Part shown: positions 21,802 through 33,345 of the stretch, one piece after another
Numbering within the stretch: position 1 is the stretch's first letter
Layout of the letters: each line of letters begins with the position of its first letter
Assembly: GCA_030220185.1 (NCBI GenBank)
Contig: JASPKZ010010276.1
Coordinates: 346,501 to 410,500 of the forward strand
Source of the DNA: Diploptera punctata
Taxonomy: Eukaryota > Arthropoda > Insecta > Blattodea > Blaberidae
Direction: 5' to 3'
DNA length: 64,000 bases
Program-made: the position numbers and the translations under genes
The notes under the pieces: model-generated
Told to the model about the DNA's origin: nothing
Databases searched by the model: none
The model's input: the letters and a program-made list of their open reading frames with translations, nothing else

Positions 21802-21836
<35 letters not shown>

Positions 21837-21859
21837 GATGATAATAATAATAATAATGG

Positions 21860-21902
<43 letters not shown>

Positions 21903-21921
21903 GATAATGATAATGATAATG

Positions 21922-21952
<31 letters not shown>

Positions 21953-21970
21953 GTAATAATAATAATGTTG

Positions 21971-22005
<35 letters not shown>

Positions 22006-22033
22006 GATAATAAAAATAATAATAATGATAATA

Positions 22034-22076
<43 letters not shown>

Positions 22077-22083
22077 TAATAAG

Positions 22084-22167
<84 letters not shown>

Positions 22168-22258
22168 TAATAATAATAATGATAATAGTAATAATAATAA
22201 TAATAATGATAATAATAATAATAATGTTAATAGTAATAATAATAATAATAATAACAAT
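21621..22258. repeat. Very long (AAT)n/(GAT)n microsatellite, ~640 bp
   Basis: Almost pure trinucleotide runs AAT, with sectors of AATGAT (GATAATGATAATG) and occasional AGT or GTT interruptions. It yields long poly-Asn, poly-Ile or poly-Leu open frames in several phases (up to 249 codons), none of which is a gene. Confidence 0.97.
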
Positions 22259-22378
22259 GAATTAATTAAGCGAACAGATTTAATGCCAAAGAGCATTCTC
22301 TTCCCTCGACCAAAGAAAATCAAAGCAATACAACATTTTATATATGTTACGATAAAAGTAACAAACAAGTGATTATAT

Positions 22379-22482
22379 ATCCATCCATAGTAATTCTGCC
22401 CGAAGGCAGGTCCTTCACTGCAATCATAGCATTTTCACGTTATGCTTGCAGCTTTACTAGGGAATTGTAGGTGTGGTAGCTT
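22379..22482 (-). mobile_element. SINE-B 3' fragment
   Basis: tccatccatagtaattctgcc to ctagggaattgtaggtgtggtagctt, the 3' third of SINE-B in minus orientation. Confidence 0.8.
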
Positions 22483-22741
22483 CTATGTGATTATATATAA
22501 CCGGTAATTATGCATAATCACCATTAATGCCGGTAAATATGATAAATGTTTGAAAATATATAAAATTAAATGGTTTGTTTGCATAATTCACAACTCGTAA
22601 TGTAAATGTGATAAATATCATGACTGATTGTGGGCCAGTAGAATAGAGTGCAGTTTTTTTAGTAGTTACTGCTCAGAAAGATATTAGGGACTCTTATTTA
22701 CCATTACGAGTTTGGAAGTATGCAAACAAACAGGTTAATTT

Positions 22742-23451
22742 GACTATTTAACTCATGCCCCAAATGGGAGTCAATGACCAATCACATTTCAATGATTTTT
22801 TATTTACAACCAATCACAGTCGTGTTTCGCCTAGAATTTACCAACTAAAGTTTATCATAATGAAGAAAGCGCCTCATTATTAACGTTCTGAATAGGTCAT
22901 AGCATTATTTTGCAGTGACTGACTCTCTAACAAATACAGCTATCCGATTGTATATATAGTGCATGAATGTAAACACATAGCGCATGCGGGAGTTAATATA
23001 AAAACATATGTAGCAATTGATTATACCACAAAAAAAAACACTGTTTGCACTTTTTTTAATGTATTTTTCCCAGGTAATAACATTCCAGGAAAATATAATT
23101 GTCATATTTACATCATAGCATCAGAAATTTATTAATATACAGTTTGATGTGTTTCATTTTTCTCCACTAGAGTGCATTCTTACAATATTGCGTTTCTTTG
23201 GCAATAAATAATATGATCTGGTTGCAGTGATGAACAAAAGAAGAAAATGAAGCGTACCAATCGTTTCCCATTTGTTTTCAAACATCACCATTTACATTAA
23301 ATATATAAATATTTTAAAAAACTATATTTAAATGATTTGTGAATAAACAGCTTAATTTTATTCGTTAAATAATCCTAACAAATGCCACTCTTGATTTCCA
23401 AATTCTCTTGGATAAATTTGGGAATCACTCGTGGCATTAGTTACGATGATA
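22742..23451 (+). mobile_element. R650 element, copy 2
   Basis: Starts gactatttaactcatgcccc and ends ggaatcactcgtggcatta. It has an extra ~100 bp near 22930-23060 (tgtatatatagtgcatgaatg... acactgtttgcac) that is shared with the copy at 53364, so those two form a subfamily. Confidence 0.88.
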
Positions 23452-25224
23452 TGATGGGCGATAAACGACAATGAAGTGCCAGTGAAGTCCTTAACATGAA
23501 CTTAACCTAAATTCCAGACGATGGGCAACCACAGGAATAATTATTAAAAGATTCCTACGTTTTGACAGGGATTCCAACCCGAGATTTCGTGGACTATAGT
23601 GATAAAACGATGACCATAGCCCATGAAGCTGGTCTTTTATACGTAGATACGAAATGCATCAGCATATTCTTCATACCAGACTTAAAATAATCTACTTTGT
23701 CATACGAGTCCCATAACCTATAAATTTAACTATAAAAAATAATTCCAACTTTTATTAACCAAACCTTTTTAATTAATAATGAAAAAAAATAGTAAAAATT
23801 TTATTATTTCTATCCCATCTTTAAGGGGGGGTAGAATTTAAGTTGGAAATATCTAGCTTGCAATTATCAATAATACATTTTATATTTTCATCAAAATACC
23901 AATCACAAACAAAGTTTTATATCTTCAAGACGTTTCAATAGCAAATCTATAATTATTAAGACGATAATTTCTTTTTTGGTTACTGGGATTTTAATGATAA
24001 TAATATATGTAAAAATTACAGTCACCGAGAAGTTATCAATGTTAATATACAAACTATAGATATTATGCAGGAAGCATTTCATTGTGTGGACCTTAAAATA
24101 TTCTTCAATTTAGACTTAAAATAATGAGATAATGACAGAGGTTGGTACATAGTACTGGTCATTAAAGGGATCAGTATTTTTTTTTATTTTCAGTTCCTTG
24201 CACTTGCATCAATACAACCCATTTCATTGGTACCATCTGAGCAAAGCCACTTGCTTTTGTAATATTGATGATTGTATTGCAAAACGTTATGAACTATTCT
24301 AGGTTTTTATTTCCACGTCTTTATAATTTTGAATTCTTCAATATTTGCTTTTTATTAAATTTTTTCTTACCTGGTTACATATTTCGAGAAGTTAGGAAAG
24401 AACGTTATTTTATTTTTTTAGGATTGCTCTTCTGCATCTCTCAGACTATATTAACGGTTTTTACTGAAAAAAAAAGTTTGCTTGGCATGTTTGTAACCTG
24501 GAATGTAATTTCCATACAAATTTACGATCTCCAAGCTTTTGAACTTTATACCAATGACGTCATGTAGATGTAACATCATTTGTCATTAAAAGAGTTTATA
24601 TCCCGGTGACTCTGATATACTAATGCTGTACGTATCGATTCTCCATCAGAGCGGAGATGGGCAGAATAATATGACCTCTGCTTTTGATATGTCTTCACAA
24701 GCCCTCCAACCTTTGCATGTTGATGTAATCTTCAATTTCGAGACGTAGAGGGATTACTAAAGAGCAAAGCTTAATAAATCTACTAAGCTTTTGAATTTGA
24801 ATATAATTTCATCTCAATTAAAATAGAAGATGGTGTTCTAAAGAGAAGATTTGATTAGAAGATTGTGTAATGAACTTTTACTAATTAAATAACAAAAAGA
24901 TGCAGCTTTGAATAGTGCAACGTGATTGATTTTTTATTTTATTTAAGGATTAATTGACTTTAGAGAAATAAAACTAGAATCACCAATAGAATTAAATCAG
25001 ATTGTCACGATAGTAACGCATTACCTAAAGCTCGTGCTAAATACATTGACATCTGGTCAAATTAACTAATGCATTTGCATAATGTTTCCCCGTTGTTAAA
25101 GCAACATTCAACATTGGATTTTCATTACATAGATTCCTTCTTAATTAATCATTAAACCTTTAAGTATAAAATAATAACAAAACAAAAAAAATTCTACAAA
25201 ACACATGGTGGTTTAGTTTGTTTT
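23452..25224. other. Long stretch without recognised features
   Basis: About 1.8 kb of AT-rich sequence. A 100-aa hydrophobic open frame (24265-24567) has no homology that I recognise and no splice or promoter context. No repeat shared with the window was seen. It may be ordinary intron of the receptor gene. Confidence 0.4.
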
Positions 25225-25608
25225 TTTCCAAATGCCCTAGGTTGCCATTTCGACATTTATGGTGTTCTCTCCTGGCATGGCGTACTTGTAACCCACTTCT
25301 GAGGTTGGGGCGCCTGGAAGGCGGGGTTACGCTGCCCTGATTTTATGAGAATTGATGATGGTAATGATGCGCCAGGAGAGGCCTTGCGCTAAACTTCAGC
25401 TAATTAGGTGAATGTGATATCGATGATAATGATGGCCAGATGGTGTTTGGGGACCGTTTGGGCCTTAAGGTTTCCTGACATTCATCTTACAGGCGAGGAA
25501 AAATCCCGAAAAAAACCTCACCCAGGAAACTTGTCCCGACCGGGGATCGAACCCGGGCCCGCTGCGTGAAAAGGCAGCTCGCTACCTTGAAACCACAGCG
25601 GTGGACTG
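25225..25608 (-). mobile_element. SINE-B copy (diverged 3' half)
   Basis: The head at the right end (ccaccgctgtggtttcaaggtagcgagctgcc, B box gggttcgatccccggtc) and ctcgcctgtaagatgaatgtcagg are SINE-B. The left part (25225-25420) carries a different tail, rich in gggttacgctgccct. Confidence 0.75.
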
Positions 25609-25691
25609 GTAGTCCTAAATTTAATTAACTAAATTTCTTTCTTAGTCGGAAGCGGTAGCTAGTTATTATCTTGACTTAGGCTTTCACGGCC

Positions 25692-25975
25692 GAGTTATTA
25701 TGATGATCTTGCAGAAGATTTCCGGGCTGTTGGCCGTGGTCTTGAGGCTTGTAGTTCCCCAACGTTTCGCCAGAGACTGCGTTCGGCATCCTCACGGGTT
25801 GTCTTGACACTGCCAAATTTATATAAATAGAGCAGGTAGTCGACAAAATTGCCAGTCTCAAGACAACCCTTGAGGATACCGGGCGCAGTCTCTGGCGAAA
25901 CGTTGGGGAACTACAAGCCTCAAGACCACGGCCAACAGACCGGAAATCTTCTGCAAGATCATCAGAGTTATTATG
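25692..25975. mobile_element. Fold-back element with 11-bp direct repeats, inserted in a SINE-C
   Basis: The arms about 25703-25813 and 25851-25963 are complementary with about seven mismatches in 112 bp, with a ~40-bp spacer. GAGTTATTATG flanks it exactly (25692-25702 and 25965-25975). The SINE-C sequence resumes immediately to the right. The arms contain 'gtctctggcgaaacgttgg', a motif I associate with Penelope-derived repeats. An open frame on the minus strand through both arms is not a gene. Confidence 0.85.
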
Positions 25976-26335
25976 TCGTTTGTCTCTAGAGGGACGCGAG
26001 TTCAAACCTGGCCGTGGATGATGGATTTTTTTAGGAAGGAAAACTTAAAGGAACAAGTCCTCTGGGAGGAACTTTAAGCCGTGAGTTCCGAATCTGAAGA
26101 TTTTGAGGCTCTTAAAAACCACAAGCTTGAAATAAAAAAACATCTGTGCAAAATTTAACAACCGCCCATCCAGTAATACCTTAGTTACTCACTAGATGAC
26201 TCATCGGAGCGCTTGGCCAATCCCCTATCATCCATCGCTGACATCTATGGGTAAATCAGCGTAACTAAATTAACTTGGTCAATTAGTTTCCAATAGCGAG
26301 CTCACAGGGAAGGAAATGGCTTAAGAAGAAGAACT
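25976..26335 (+). mobile_element. SINE-C copy (5' edge cut by the fold-back)
   Basis: gacgcgagttcaaacctggc is the B box; then atggatttttttaggaagg, actttaagccgtgagttccg and gattttgaggctcttaaaaa match the SINE-C body. The 3' part after about 26200 is diverged. Confidence 0.75.
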
Positions 26336-26489
26336 TTTTTATTTATTTTCCTTAGTTTCATTTCTCTCTTTTAATACTCCATGCCACCCTGGTCTTACAG
26401 TTTCATTACCTTTCGAGATATTATTTTTAAACTCTGGATCACACACGGTTATTTTTGATTGCTCAGAGAATGGAAGGTCTCTCCTAGTG

Positions 26490-26645
26490 CTGAATTCCAA
26501 ACAAATATAAAGATATTAACCTACAGGAAGAAGACGATCAGGACGTCCACTCAAAAGACTTTTGGATGGTGTTTCTCTTGAGGCCAAAACAGTTCAACAA
26601 ATGGCCTAAATTCGTGAATGTACTATGATAATGATGATGATGATT
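26490..26645 (+). mobile_element. LINE 3' terminal scrap with (GAT)n tail
   Basis: A short frame GRRRSGRPLKRLLDGVSLEA followed by KTVQQMA matches the 'R+SRGRP.KRLLDGV' C-terminus seen in insect LINEs. The tail is (GAT)n at 26627-26644. It is immediately followed by LINE-A. Confidence 0.55.
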
Positions 26646-26689
26646 AGGAAGGAGAGGTGGTATTCGGGAACCCATTACAGGGACTCTTG

Positions 26690-27195
26690 TCGCCACAGCT
26701 CCATTAAAAAAGTTAAACTGAAAACATAAAACAGTTATTCTCTCTGTTATATTATATGGGTGCGAAACATGGACTCCTACTTTAAGGGAGGAATGGAGAT
26801 TACGAATATTTGAGAATAAAATTCTTACAAACATTTTTGGACCAAAGAGAGATGAACAGACAGGTGAATGGAGCAGAATACGAAACATTGAGCTCCATGG
26901 TTTTTATAAGCCAGATAAAATAAGAAAATTTATGTCTCGTAAACTGAGCTAGGCAGGACATGGGAGATTGAAAGAGGCGCATGGAAGCTTCTTGCAGGAA
27001 AACCAGAGGAAAAACGCCCAGTTGGTAGAACAAGAATGAGGTAAGAGAATAATATTAACTATGATTTGAAGAAAATAGGTTATACAGGGGACAATTGGAA
27101 AGCATTGACGCATGATAGGGATGTGTGGAAAGCTTATGTCCGCGCGGCCATGAACCTATGGGTTTGATAGTGCCAGTGAGTTAGTCAGTTTAGAT
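26690..27195 (+). mobile_element. LINE-A 3' end, copy 4
   Basis: The remnants GCETWTPTLREEWRLRIFEN, KRDEQTGEWSRIRNIELHGF and KPEEKRPVGRTRMR, then AYVRAAMNLWV and the 3' end tgccagtgagttagtcag. 5'-truncated, with frameshifts. Minus-strand open frames at 26538-27033 are shadows. Confidence 0.85.
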
Positions 27196-27249
27196 GGTAT
27201 TAGGGACATCAAAGTATCATTACATTTGTTTTTCAGTTGAAGAAACCAG

Positions 27250-27335
27250 GAAAATTGAGCCGAGCGGGATTGAACCCCAACTCCTTTGCGTGTGAAGCAA
27301 CGACGTTATCCGTAGATCACAGCTTTTAATTAACT
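27250..27335 (-). mobile_element. tRNA-like SINE head (unassigned family)
   Basis: On the minus strand, gctgtgatctacggataacg (A-box region) and ggggttcaatcccgctcgg (B box) are 35 bases apart. The body is too short to assign. Confidence 0.6.
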
Positions 27336-27421
27336 AAACGTACTGTATCACTATAGAAATTATTTTTTTCACTAAATAATATTGTATTCACATTAACAAA
27401 TGTTTTTGCCTAATTTATTAC

Positions 27422-28018
27422 GACTATTTAACTCATACCCCAAATGGTAGTCAATGACCAACCACGTTTCAATGAATTTTGTTTTACAACCAATGACAGC
27501 CGTGTTTCACCTCTCTCTTTATCGATTTCACTTTATCAGCTCCTGCTTTTGTGATAAAGAAAGCTCCTCCTTTTTTAATATTCTGAACAGCTCAGAGCAT
27601 TATTTTTCTCCAACAAATACACTGAATATAGCAAATAATGAAGAGATTCCTTGATTTTACTAAATTGTCTACTAAAAAAATAAATTAATAACCTATAATG
27701 TTGATTATAATATACAGTTTGATGTGTTTCATTATTTCTCCACTGCGGTGCATTCTTTCGATATTGCGATCAAATTTGGCAATAATTAATATGATCAAGT
27801 TGCAGTGAATATATGCTACATATCCTCGCTTTTTTTTTCAAACATCGCCGTTTATATTAGATATATAAATATTTTAAAATATCGGTAACTATATTTAAAT
27901 AATTACTTTTGAATAAACAGCTTGATTTTATTCGTTAGATAGACCTGACAAATGCCACTCTTGATTTCCAAATACCCTAGATAAATTGGAAATCACTCGT
28001 GACATTACTTATGATAAA
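27422..28018 (+). mobile_element. R650 element, copy 3 (near full length)
   Basis: Starts gactatttaactcataccc and ends cgtgacattacttatgata. The terminal hairpin arms are 27951-27971 and 27986-28006 (18 of 21 paired in the family consensus). No coding capacity. Confidence 0.9.
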
Positions 28019-28456
28019 TATCCCGCGGGACCTAAACTGGTTAAATGTATTTTGTCTTTTATAATCCGATTTTATATAAATAGTTGTGATCAGAAATAAG
28101 CTGAGATGGACATCTTCAAATGGCTCAAGCTTGTTCTGTAATAGTTCGAGCTGCTTTATCTCTGCTTACCCTCCTCTGTCAGGAGAATACAATACTTTAT
28201 CTCACTCAGAGATAATGCCTATCCCAGTTGCTTGACGTTTGTTGAAATCCCTTCATTTATCTCTCAAGTATCTGTCTACACACCTGTACGAATTTTATGT
28301 CTGAAATATCTACCTTCTATTCTCTTTGATGTAACCAATCTCATTGCACATACTGCGAAATGTTTACTACTGGACATAAATCCATTTTTGTTTTATAATA
28401 TTTTAATCAGTTGCTAACCCATTTATTACAACTCTTTAATATTTTAATGTATTTTT
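28019..28456. other. Non-coding stretch
   Basis: No recognised feature. A 61-aa open frame at 28232 is unsupported. Confidence 0.4.
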
Positions 28457-29790
28457 ACACGCTTTATATTAGCTTGACATGTATCTGTCTATCTATATAA
28501 CGGAATTTTTCAACACGATTTTCACCCACTTAAAAACATTGGATCGACTTGAAACTGTGTATACTTGTAAAGGACCAATGACAATACAATCATTTCATAA
28601 TTGTTTTCTAAGATCCTGGCCAGGATCATCAGGAACATAAAAAATAAATAAATACCGGTATAATAGGTTGCGGACGTATCGACTTTTTAGTCCATCGTTG
28701 TAAGAAATTAATATTACATCCACTGATAATTCTGTAGGTAGAGCAGTGGACTGTAGTGGTATATAATTTGAGTAATCCATAGGTCGCTGGTTCAAATCCG
28801 GCCCGGGGGATTTTTTTTAGAATAATATTACTTTCAGATCATACTACAATAGTATCGAATTTAAAGACATTTACATTTTTATCTTATTCTGTAAAATATT
28901 AATGATAATTTTGTAAACTCACCACATTATAATTTTTCCAAAAAATATGAGAAGGATACGATTAAGGGTAACGAATTATCTATATTAAAATATTCAAAAA
29001 TATTATAATAATATTAGATAATAATAATTTTAAGAAAATATATAATTATATTCGTACGTAGACAGTCAAAATATCGTAAGCAATTAAATATTCATGGGAT
29101 TCCGGTTTATGATAATCAATCAAACTAAAAAAAAATAATAGTTTAAAAAATCTAAAACAACACGCTTTATTAGAAAACCGAACTAAAAAATGAAAAATAA
29201 TTTTAATTTCCAACGCGCTTGGGATAAAATTAAAGTGGTCAACAAAAAAATCATATCCATCACATATAGAATAAAACTAGAGTTATTCTACAAAATAAAC
29301 TAATTTTACCATCAAAAGCGTGGGGTGTAATAGGGGTATATTATTATAAAAATAAAAATAATTACAAAAATCATTGATTGAACAAATCAATAATTTTATA
29401 TAAAACATGAAGGGGTTAAAAAATTAAAGGAAAATTGTTTTATAGGGTTATTTTCTAGACATTTTATAGATAGTATTTCAGGTCAAGGTGCAATTGATAT
29501 TTAAATGCTGATGGATTTGTTTTTTTTATGATTTTTACATTTTCTTCTTAGACACTTTACTTTTACTAATATCTGTTTATTATCAAATATATTAATTGAT
29601 ATAGAGCCCCCACGCTTCTGATGGTAAAATTATGTTTTTTTTTGTAGATAACTCTAGTTTTATTCTAGAAGTGTTGGAGATGGTTTTTTTTTTGTTGACC
29701 ACTTTAATTTTATCCGAAGCGCGTTGCAAATTAAAACTATTCGGTTTTCTTATAAAGCGTGTTGTTTTAGTTTTTAAAAATATTATTTAT
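28457..29790 (+). mobile_element. FB-1 fold-back element, copy 2 (~1.33 kb)
   Basis: Starts acacgctttatattagcttg, the complement of the right end of copy 1. One unit of the 164-bp repeat follows (to about 28640), then the tRNA-like module (about 28735-28810; gcagtggactgtagtggta and ggttcaaatccggcc), then AT-rich sequence. Last comes the large inverted repeat (arms 29133-29328 and 29605-29790). Its loop is longer than in copy 1 by an extra ~190 bp at 29329-29520; the remaining loop is the reverse complement of the loop in copy 1, as expected for opposite orientations. Confidence 0.8.
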
Positions 29791-29837
29791 TACTATTCAA
29801 CATGACTAACACTGAATGTTAAAACACTTTTTTTTTT

Positions 29838-30205
29838 TTGGACCAAAGAGAGATGAACAGACAGGTGAATGTAGAAGACTAAATAACAGTGAACTACATG
29901 GTCTTATAGGGAAGCCAGATATAATATGAACAGTTAAGTCTCGTTGACTGCGACGGGCAGGACATGTGGCACGAATGGGGAATGAAAGACGTGCATGGAA
30001 TCTTCTTGTAGGAAAACCAGAGGGAAAACGCCCAGTTGGTAGATCAAGAATGAGGTTGGCGAATAACATTAACTATGATTTGTGGGAAGTAGATTATACA
30101 GGGAATGATTGAAAAGCATTAGCTCAGGATAGGGATGTATGGAGAGTTTATATCCGTGCGGCCATGAACCTACGAGTTCGATAGTGCCAGTGAGTAAGTA
30201 AATAT
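29838..30205 (+). mobile_element. LINE-A 3' end, copy 5
   Basis: GPKRDEQTGECRRLNNSELH, GHVARMGNERRAW, KPEGKRPVGRSRMR and the end tgccagtgagtaagtaa. 5'-truncated, beginning in a T-run 50 bases downstream of FB-1. Confidence 0.85.
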
Positions 30206-30407
30206 AGGTAAAAAATGGGAACACTGGAACTTCTGATTTGCACACAATATAGGCAGGTCAAATGTGTTTTTTTATTCATAATTAATTTCTCAGTTTAAAC
30301 TTTTAATGAAGTTATGACAGTTTCAGTTTTCATCTATTACAACTGATTTATAATAACCATTTATTATTAATTATTTCATATTTTTCCGTCTATATTAAGC
30401 TAATACA

Positions 30408-30532
30408 CTCACTGTCATTATCGAAAACGTAGGTTCATGGCCACGCAAACATAAAATCTCCATACATCTCTATCCTGAGCTAATGTTTTCCTATCATCCC
30501 TGTGTAATTTATCTCATATCATTGTTAATGTT
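30408..30532 (-). mobile_element. LINE-A extreme 3' scrap
   Basis: The minus strand reads gctcaggatagagatgtatgg, then the 'ccatgaacctacg' segment to the 3' edge. It is only about 125 bp long. Confidence 0.75.
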
Positions 30533-30549
30533 TTTTTTTTTACACATTA

Positions 30550-31187
30550 TCTAATATATAAAAATGAATGTTTGTTTGTTCGTACTTTATGCGCAGCCAT
30601 ATTGTTGATCCGATTGTGATGGGACTTTTTGCAAAATATTCAGATTCCCGGGATGAACATAGGCTATAAAAGAGTTGTTGATACTCAACTCCTACACCCT
30701 TAAAATCGCCCTTTATAGTGGAAAACGTGAAAAAGTAGTTCTTTGGACACTTAAATGGCTTACGCTGCCTAAACCATAACAAATACACAAAATTAATGTA
30801 CACAGAATTGAATATCTCTAAAAGCTCTAGAAACAAGTCTGCGACAGCATATTATGTTTATCTCTCACGGATAACTCACAATAACCATTTTGGACTTCCA
30901 TTGATGTCAAGAAGATCGAGACAAGTACGTAGATTCCTGTGCAAGCATATCAGCATATGGCGGGTATTCTTTTAAGGATAAACTCACAATAACGAATTTT
31001 GTCTTTTAGCTCATTTATGCTGAGAAGATCTATATAAGTAGATTCCCGGGCAACACCGGGTAATCAGCACGGGGTATCCAAAAATATAAATTTATAATTA
31101 TTCTTCCTTCCACTTATTCAACTAAACATAAAAGCACATTAATTATCATTTATTTAGGCGCAGCAGCGCACGCCGGGTATTAGCTAG
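30550..31187 (+). mobile_element. Non-autonomous Helitron, complete ends
   Basis: The 5' end is TC (30550-30551, TCTAATATATAAAAATG). The 3' end is a short GC hairpin region (gcgcagcagcgc) followed by gggtattag and CTAG (31184-31187). The flanking bases are A (30549) and T (31188), so it sits in an AT dinucleotide, as Helitrons do. It has no helicase gene. Two further family members are at 50423 (5' end) and 39490 (3' end). Confidence 0.88.
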
Positions 31188-31343
31188 TTATCAATAAAAC
31201 CCAATCACCAAACAAAAAATATTTAAAAAATGACGAGTTTCGATAGCTAAGGTATTCTTAAGACTTGTCTTGATTATGATTCCGTAGCTATCGAAATCTG
31301 TTAATATCTTTTAAATGTTTTTGTTTGGTGATTTGATTTTATT

Positions 31344-32175
31344 GACTATTTAACTCATGCCACAAATGCTAGTCAATGACCAATCACGTTTCAATTAATG
31401 TTGTTTTACAACCAATGACAGTCGTGTTTCCCCTCACCCTTTATCGATTTCTCTTTATCATCTCCTGCTTTTGTGATAAAGAAAGCTTCTCCTTTTTAAT
31501 GTTCTGAACAGGTCAAAGCATTATTTTTCCCCAACAAATACAATGAATATACCAAATAATGAAAAGATTCCTTGATTTTACTGAGTTGTTTACTAAAATA
31601 ATAAATGAATAACCCGTAATGCTGATTATGATATATAGTTTGATGTGTTTCATTATTTCTCCACTTGGGCGCACTCTTACAATATTGCTATCTTATTTGG
31701 CAATAAATAATATGATCAAGCAGCAGTGAATGAACATAACCTCACATTTCTGATTTGTTTTCAAACATCGCCGTTTACATTAAATACTTAAATATTTTAA
31801 ATAACTATAGTTAAACAATGATTTGTGAGTAAACAGCTTAATTTTATTCGTTAAATAGTCCTAACAAATGCCACTCTCGATTTCCAAATTCTGTAGATAA
31901 TTTCACTCCTCACTTCGTGAGTCGTGAATTTATAATAATAATAATAATAATAATAATAGTAGTAATAATAATAATAATAATAATACTTTATTTATTCAGG
32001 CAGAGTTAAGGCCATAAGGCCCTCTCTTCCACTCAACCAGCACAAATACAAATAAATATTCGACAAATATAGATATACACTATACTAATTATAAACAGTT
32101 AAAGATACAATAAATGTAGCAATGTAAATGTCATGTACAAACAACATTTTATAGGGTAATAACAATAATGATACG

Positions 32176-32214
<39 letters not shown>

Positions 32215-32294
32215 TATATGATACATTATACGGGAAACACCAATTAATGTATATCGATAATTTGGAAATCACTCGTGGCATTACTTATGATAAT
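31344..32294 (+). mobile_element. R650 element, copy 4, split by a LINE-D
   Basis: Starts gactatttaactcatgcc and ends ggcattacttatgataa. Between about 31932 and 32255 it is interrupted inside its 3' hairpin region by a minus-strand LINE-D 3' end. After the insert the element resumes with tcgataatttggaaatcact. Confidence 0.88.
31932..32255 (-). mobile_element. LINE-D 3' end inserted in R650
   Basis: Begins in (AAT)n (the 3' tail, 31932-31982), then tttattcaggcagagttaag and ccactcaaccagcac, the complement of the LINE-D 3' UTR. A second (AAT)n run at 32179-32213 lies near its other edge. Confidence 0.8.
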
Positions 32295-32329
32295 GTGTAA
32301 ATTAACATATTTTATCATCATCTTCTAGA

Positions 32330-32740
32330 AGATCCCGTGTATTAATATGGTTATGCTATTCTCCCAACTCATTCTTGGCTACCTACTAGGCGCCTTTGTT
32401 CTGATTTTCCTACTGTGAGTTTCCAAACTCTTCTTTCATTTCTCATTTGTGTCAAATGTTGCCCATCGCTGTCTGCTAGACTTAACTCTTTATATTACAT
32501 CTGGCTTCCCATAAACAGCATATAGCTCATTGTTATGTAGTCTTATACAATCACCTGTCTATACATCTCTCTTTGGCCCAAATAATGTTCCTAAGAATTT
32601 TATTCTCAAATACTCGTAATCTCTTCTCCTCCCTTAAAGTAAGAATCCATGTTTCGCATCCATATAATATAACTGAAAGAATAATAGTTTTATTTAATAT
32701 TCTTAGTTTAAAGTTATGAGAGAAGTATCCCATCTCGAGA
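32330..32740 (-). mobile_element. LINE-A fragment, antisense, copy 7
   Basis: The minus frame 32733-32551 encodes LRILNKTIILSVILYGCETW then LTLREEKRLRVFENKILRNI, followed by the degenerate equivalents of GHVARMRNERRVWKL. It is truncated before the 3' tail. Confidence 0.85.
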
Positions 32741-33285
32741 AAGGCATTGAATCCTCATAGAGTTCGTATCAGGGTTCTATCTATGCAGCCTATCATGCAA
32801 CTACTCTATGTTTAAAGTCCAGTGTCGTACTGGCTACTTTTTGAATCTATACATTTATATACTTCTGAGGTCTCTGCTATATTTCAGAGGTAAGCATATC
32901 CAGTATCATATACAATAGGTTTATAATAAACTTGCTCATTCTGTAAATTTATTTAACGCTTATGGTCTTAGCAGAAAAGTGTTAAATTAAAATATCCACA
33001 TATTCAATAATTGAATAAACGAAACTAATATACAATTAACCCCCATGGAATACCATAATTTTAGATTGCTAAGACATAATCAGATATATAAATTTAGTTT
33101 TACTTCACCGTTCAATGTAATTCATTGAAACACAATAGCGACAGAAAGCACGTGGTGTCAGTTACAGTAGGAAAAACTGATCTCAGCTAACTGAAAGAAA
33201 AAAACCTCCTCCAAATAGTTGTGGGATGACTAGTACATGACCTTGAGCGGTAAAGTAAGACCAAATTTCATATAATATTGGTAAT
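32741..33285. other. Non-coding stretch
   Basis: No recognised features. Confidence 0.4.
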
Positions 33286-33345
33286 ATCAACCGCCTGTGG
33301 TCTCAGGGTAACATCATTGCGTCATAGGCAGTGGGCCCGAGTTTC
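33286..33345 (+). mobile_element. SINE-B head scrap
   Basis: ccgcctgtggtctcagggta to cagtgggcccgagtttc resembles the first 60 bases of SINE-B, then breaks into LINE-E. Confidence 0.5.

Noticed and set aside
21619..22368. 249-codon open frame rich in Leu/Ile/Tyr (and overlapping poly-Asn frames)
   Set aside because: It is the translation of an AAT/GAT microsatellite; similar frames appear at the other (AAT)n runs (40202-40492, 41493-41726, 61929-62222).
24265..24567. 100-aa hydrophobic open frame as a gene
   Set aside because: No recognisable domain, no splice sites or poly(A) signal tied to it, and AT-rich chance frames of this size are expected.
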